From: Acidimicrobiaceae bacterium
GTDB lineage: Bacteria > Actinomycetota > Acidimicrobiia > Acidimicrobiales > UBA8190
Direction of reading: 5' to 3'
Length of the DNA: 7,961 bases
Assembly: GCA_003453695.1 (NCBI GenBank)
Contig: DMNK01000011.1
Coordinates: 61,189-69,149 of the forward strand
Shown here: positions 6,420-7,961 of the stretch, in pieces
Numbering within the stretch: position 1 is the first letter of the stretch
Layout: every line of letters begins with the position of its first letter
Translations under genes and position numbers: made by a program
The notes under the pieces: generated by a model
The model's database searches: none
What the model saw: the letters and a program-made list of their open reading frames with translations, nothing else
Told to the model about the DNA's origin: nothing

Positions 6420-6815
6420 GTGGTCGCCGCATCAGGCCCCGTCTGGCAAGCGACCATCGTGGCCGTGGCAGGGGCGCTGGTGGTGCTGGTGGCAGTCGCC
6501 CGACTCACCCGCTCCCGCCTGATCGTGAGTGCCGACACTGTCACCGTGCTGGGGCGCTTCAGGGACCGGGAGCTACCGATCACGACGGTCACCGGTGCGA
6601 GAGCCAAGCCGACTTGGTACTTGTGGCAGCGAATGGCTTGCCCGGTGACCCTGTTCCTCACGACAAGGGGCGGCTCAGAGGTCAGAGAGGGAGCCGTCCA
6701 GTCCATGATTTGGAATGTCGGGATCGTCCGTCCATCGGTGCAAGCCGAAGTCGCCCGCAGCTACCCACAACGGGTGGCAAACGAGTTGAACACACGCTTC
6801 GCGCACTCTGCCTGA
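6420..6815 (+). CDS. Membrane protein of unknown family, PH-like soluble part; true N-terminus probably upstream near 6330
   Basis: The first legal start in frame is GTG 6420, giving 131 residues, but it has no ribosome binding site and cuts into a hydrophobic helix. The same frame is open upstream and reads DSTPSVYRSTPWSTGLRIGE, then ASALATAIAVVAAS, directly behind AGGAGG at 6319-6324. The natural protein is therefore probably about 161 residues from position 6330. It then has two adjacent membrane helices (ALATAIAVVAASGPV and WQATIVAVAGALVVLVAVA). After them comes RSRLIVSADTVTVLGRFRDR and a mixed-strand region ending in VANELNTRFAHSA, which suggests a small bacterial PH-like domain. That domain reading is tentative and I cannot name the family. 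The gene converges on the split-barrel gene at 6911. Confidence 0.6.
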   Translation: MVAASGPVWQATIVAVAGALVVLVAVARLTRSRLIVSADTVTVLGRFRDRELPITTVTGARAKPTWYLWQRMACPVTLFLTTRGGSEVREGAVQSMIWNVGIVRPSVQAEVARSYPQRVANELNTRFAHSA

Positions 6816-6910
6816 ACCCGTTCGGATATGCACGCCGCTGCGTGACCCGAGCGGCCGACCTGGATGCCAGGGGGCGAAGGAACGGAACTTATCGCCCGGT
6901 CCCCACCGAG

Positions 6911-7435
6911 TTAGAACCGGAAGCGAGTTAGGCCTCCCGGCTCTTTGCCTAGCACGACGACGGCCGAGAGCGGGACGACTCGGTACACGCCCCAGGGTGG
7001 TGGTCCTTGTGTCGGTGCGTTGAACGGCGCGGTGATACCAGCGCCGCTCGCATCAGGTTCAGCCGGCCATCCCTGATCTGCCCATGCCTTCGCAGCACGG
7101 GCAACGCCGTTGGCATCGGTAACCCGGGCGGCCTGACCTTCTATGACCACGTCGGCATCTCGGATGGACACGGCGATCGAACAGCGCGGATCGCGCGCGA
7201 GGTTGTGGGCCTTTCGGGTCCCCGCGCCGGTCTGAAACCAGTACGTGCCGTCGAGCCAGATTGCGCCGATCGGAGTGACGTGCGGACTGCCGTCTTCGTT
7301 CACAGTTGCGAGCCACGTCGTACGAGCGTTATGCGCATCGGATGCCGGCGCCGACCCCAGATCGAGCTTCTCGACGATGGTGCCCCACTCCACCGGCGGC
7401 AGCCCGTCTGCTGCACCCAAGTTGATGATCTCCAT
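6911..7435 (-). CDS. Pyridoxamine 5'-phosphate oxidase family (FMN/F420 split-barrel) protein
   Basis: 174 residues from an ATG at 7435 with AAGGGA about eight bases upstream on the minus strand. The split-barrel core is evident: TTWLATVNEDGSPHVTPIGA (39-58) is the paired first strands, and YWFQTGAGTRKAHNLARDPR (65-84) contains the T-R-K-x-x-N-L-x-x-DPR motif that contacts the cofactor phosphate. SIAVSIRDADVVIEGQAARV (86-105) follows. The C-terminus GVYRVVPLSAVVVLGKEPGG (149-168) ends in TRFRF, usual for this group. Actinobacterial members bind FMN, F420 or haem-related ligands and act as reductases or oxidases of small molecules; the ligand cannot be fixed from sequence. A proline-rich insert (PFNAPTQGPPPW, 137-148) lies before the last strand. 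It is downstream of a small membrane gene on the same strand but 241 bp away, so it probably has its own promoter. Confidence 0.87.
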   Translation of the reverse strand: MEIINLGAADGLPPVEWGTIVEKLDLGSAPASDAHNARTTWLATVNEDGSPHVTPIGAIWLDGTYWFQTGAGTRKAHNLARDPRCSIAVSIRDADVVIEGQAARVTDANGVARAAKAWADQGWPAEPDASGAGITAPFNAPTQGPPPWGVYRVVPLSAVVVLGKEPGGLTRFRF

Positions 7436-7517
7436 CGAGTCGTCCCTTCACAGCTGGGTGGATTCTTGCATCGACCCTTGTCATAGGTCCGACGTGTTCC
7501 GGGCAGCAAAGTCATCG

Positions 7518-7540
7518 CCCGCCGGGCGGCGCCCGGCGGG
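7518..7540 (-). terminator. Perfect 10-bp GC hairpin, possible terminator of the 7677-7961 gene
   Basis: CCCGCCGGGC and GCCCGGCGGG are exact inverted complements around a 3-base GGC loop. It lies 137 bp beyond the stop of the small membrane gene and 83 bp before the split-barrel start, both on the minus strand. There is no U-run after it, so it would be a non-canonical hairpin terminator of the kind proposed in actinobacteria, or simply a stable element in the leader of the split-barrel transcript. Confidence 0.4.
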
Positions 7541-7676
7541 ATGCGTGGGGTGCCGAGGCAACCGCTCGCAACTGGCGGTTCCTTCGCCCCTTGGGATGCA
7601 CGCCCCGGGCCAGGTTGGGAGGCCGGAACTCGGTCGCCGGGCGAGGCAGGGGGCGATGTAGCGAGACTTGACCGCC

Positions 7677-7961
7677 CTAGTCAGCCAGGTTCCTCGTCCG
7701 TCGTTGGCGGCGATCGAGGACCGTCCGCCGCGCGAGAACGAGCCAGCAGAGGACGGCCACGCCGGACAGGATCGCCGGGACCGGGTGACCAAGCAGTATG
7801 GAGGCCCCGACGGCAGACCCGAAGGCCGTGAGATTCGCCGCGACGTCGTAGACGGGGGCGATGAATCGCTGGTTCACCACATGGGCGACAGCTATGAGGA
7901 GGCCACACGCGAAGGTCACGGACAGGAGGACGCCGACCACGGTCGCAGTCTGGCCGAAACC
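7677..7961 (-). CDS. Small membrane protein, 5' end probably outside window
   Basis: The reading frame is open to the right edge, ending at the TAG 7679-7677. A GTG at 7940 would give 87 residues, but the seven codons beyond it (GFGQTAT) are also open and lead straight into the first helix, so the real start may lie outside. Three hydrophobic segments follow: VVGVLLSVTFACGLLIAVAH; NLTAFGSAVGASILLG; and AILSGVAVLCWLVLA. A strongly basic tail (RRTVLDRRQRRTRN) is likely cytoplasmic. I do not recognise a family. Three helices and a positive tail suggest a small accessory subunit or an uncharacterised integral membrane protein. Confidence 0.6.
   Translation of the reverse strand, partial: GFGQTATVVGVLLSVTFACGLLIAVAHVVNQRFIAPVYDVAANLTAFGSAVGASILLGHPVPAILSGVAVLCWLVLARRTVLDRRQRRTRNLAD

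Noticed and set aside
7560..7580. Inverted repeat AACCGC/GCGGTT
   Set aside because: The 6-bp arms are close to chance expectation in a 241-bp gap.
1..7961. CRISPR array, tRNA/rRNA genes, IS elements, phage or toxin-antitoxin genes
   Set aside because: No regularly spaced repeats, no cloverleaf or rRNA-like conserved stretches, and no transposase, integrase or toxin-like protein was seen on either strand.

Overview
The window comes from a high-GC bacterium, almost certainly an actinomycetote. The coding sequences use G/C-ending codons and several GTG starts. Gene content agrees: a mycothiol-dependent DinB/maleylpyruvate isomerase-type enzyme, a coenzyme F420 reductase-like dinucleotide-binding protein, and a DUF2510-type membrane protein. 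The style of the amidohydrolase and methyltransferase would suit an environmental lineage such as Acidimicrobiia, but that placement is only inference.

Layout. (1) 1-196, minus: the 5' part of a VOC/glyoxalase-fold gene that runs off the left edge. (2) 197-1220: a divergent region with a 19-bp palindrome at 289-307, then a small DUF3565 gene (312-531) broken by a one-base frameshift, then 20 bp later an F420-reductase-like gene (552-1220). (3) 1332-3068: a D-aminoacylase-type amidohydrolase with a very strong ribosome binding site. (4) 3196-3954: a mycothiol-dependent DinB-family enzyme, convergent with (5) 4045-4700, minus: a DUF2510 plus proline-rich linker plus four-helix membrane protein, split by a one-base deletion near 4597. 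(6) 4847-5380: a putative lipoprotein diverging from (5). (7) 5572-6192: a class I SAM-dependent methyltransferase. (8) about 6330-6815: a two-helix membrane protein of unknown family with a strong Shine-Dalgarno at 6319-6324 but no legal start codon at the right distance. (9) 6911-7435, minus: a pyridoxamine-5'-phosphate-oxidase-like split-barrel protein. (10) 7677-7961, minus: a small membrane protein open at the right edge.

How the genes relate. Most look like independent housekeeping or accessory enzymes, not one pathway. A loose theme is cofactor-linked small-molecule redox and detoxification (F420/NADP, mycothiol, flavin or F420, VOC). No tRNA, rRNA, CRISPR array, transposase or phage gene was seen.

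The most notable feature is that three separate genes carry single-base lesions while their neighbours are intact: frameshifts in DUF3565 and in the DUF2510 membrane protein, and an apparent missing start codon near 6330. Either the assembly has residual errors or this is a locus with real gene decay. I see no convincing evidence of a new multi-gene system.
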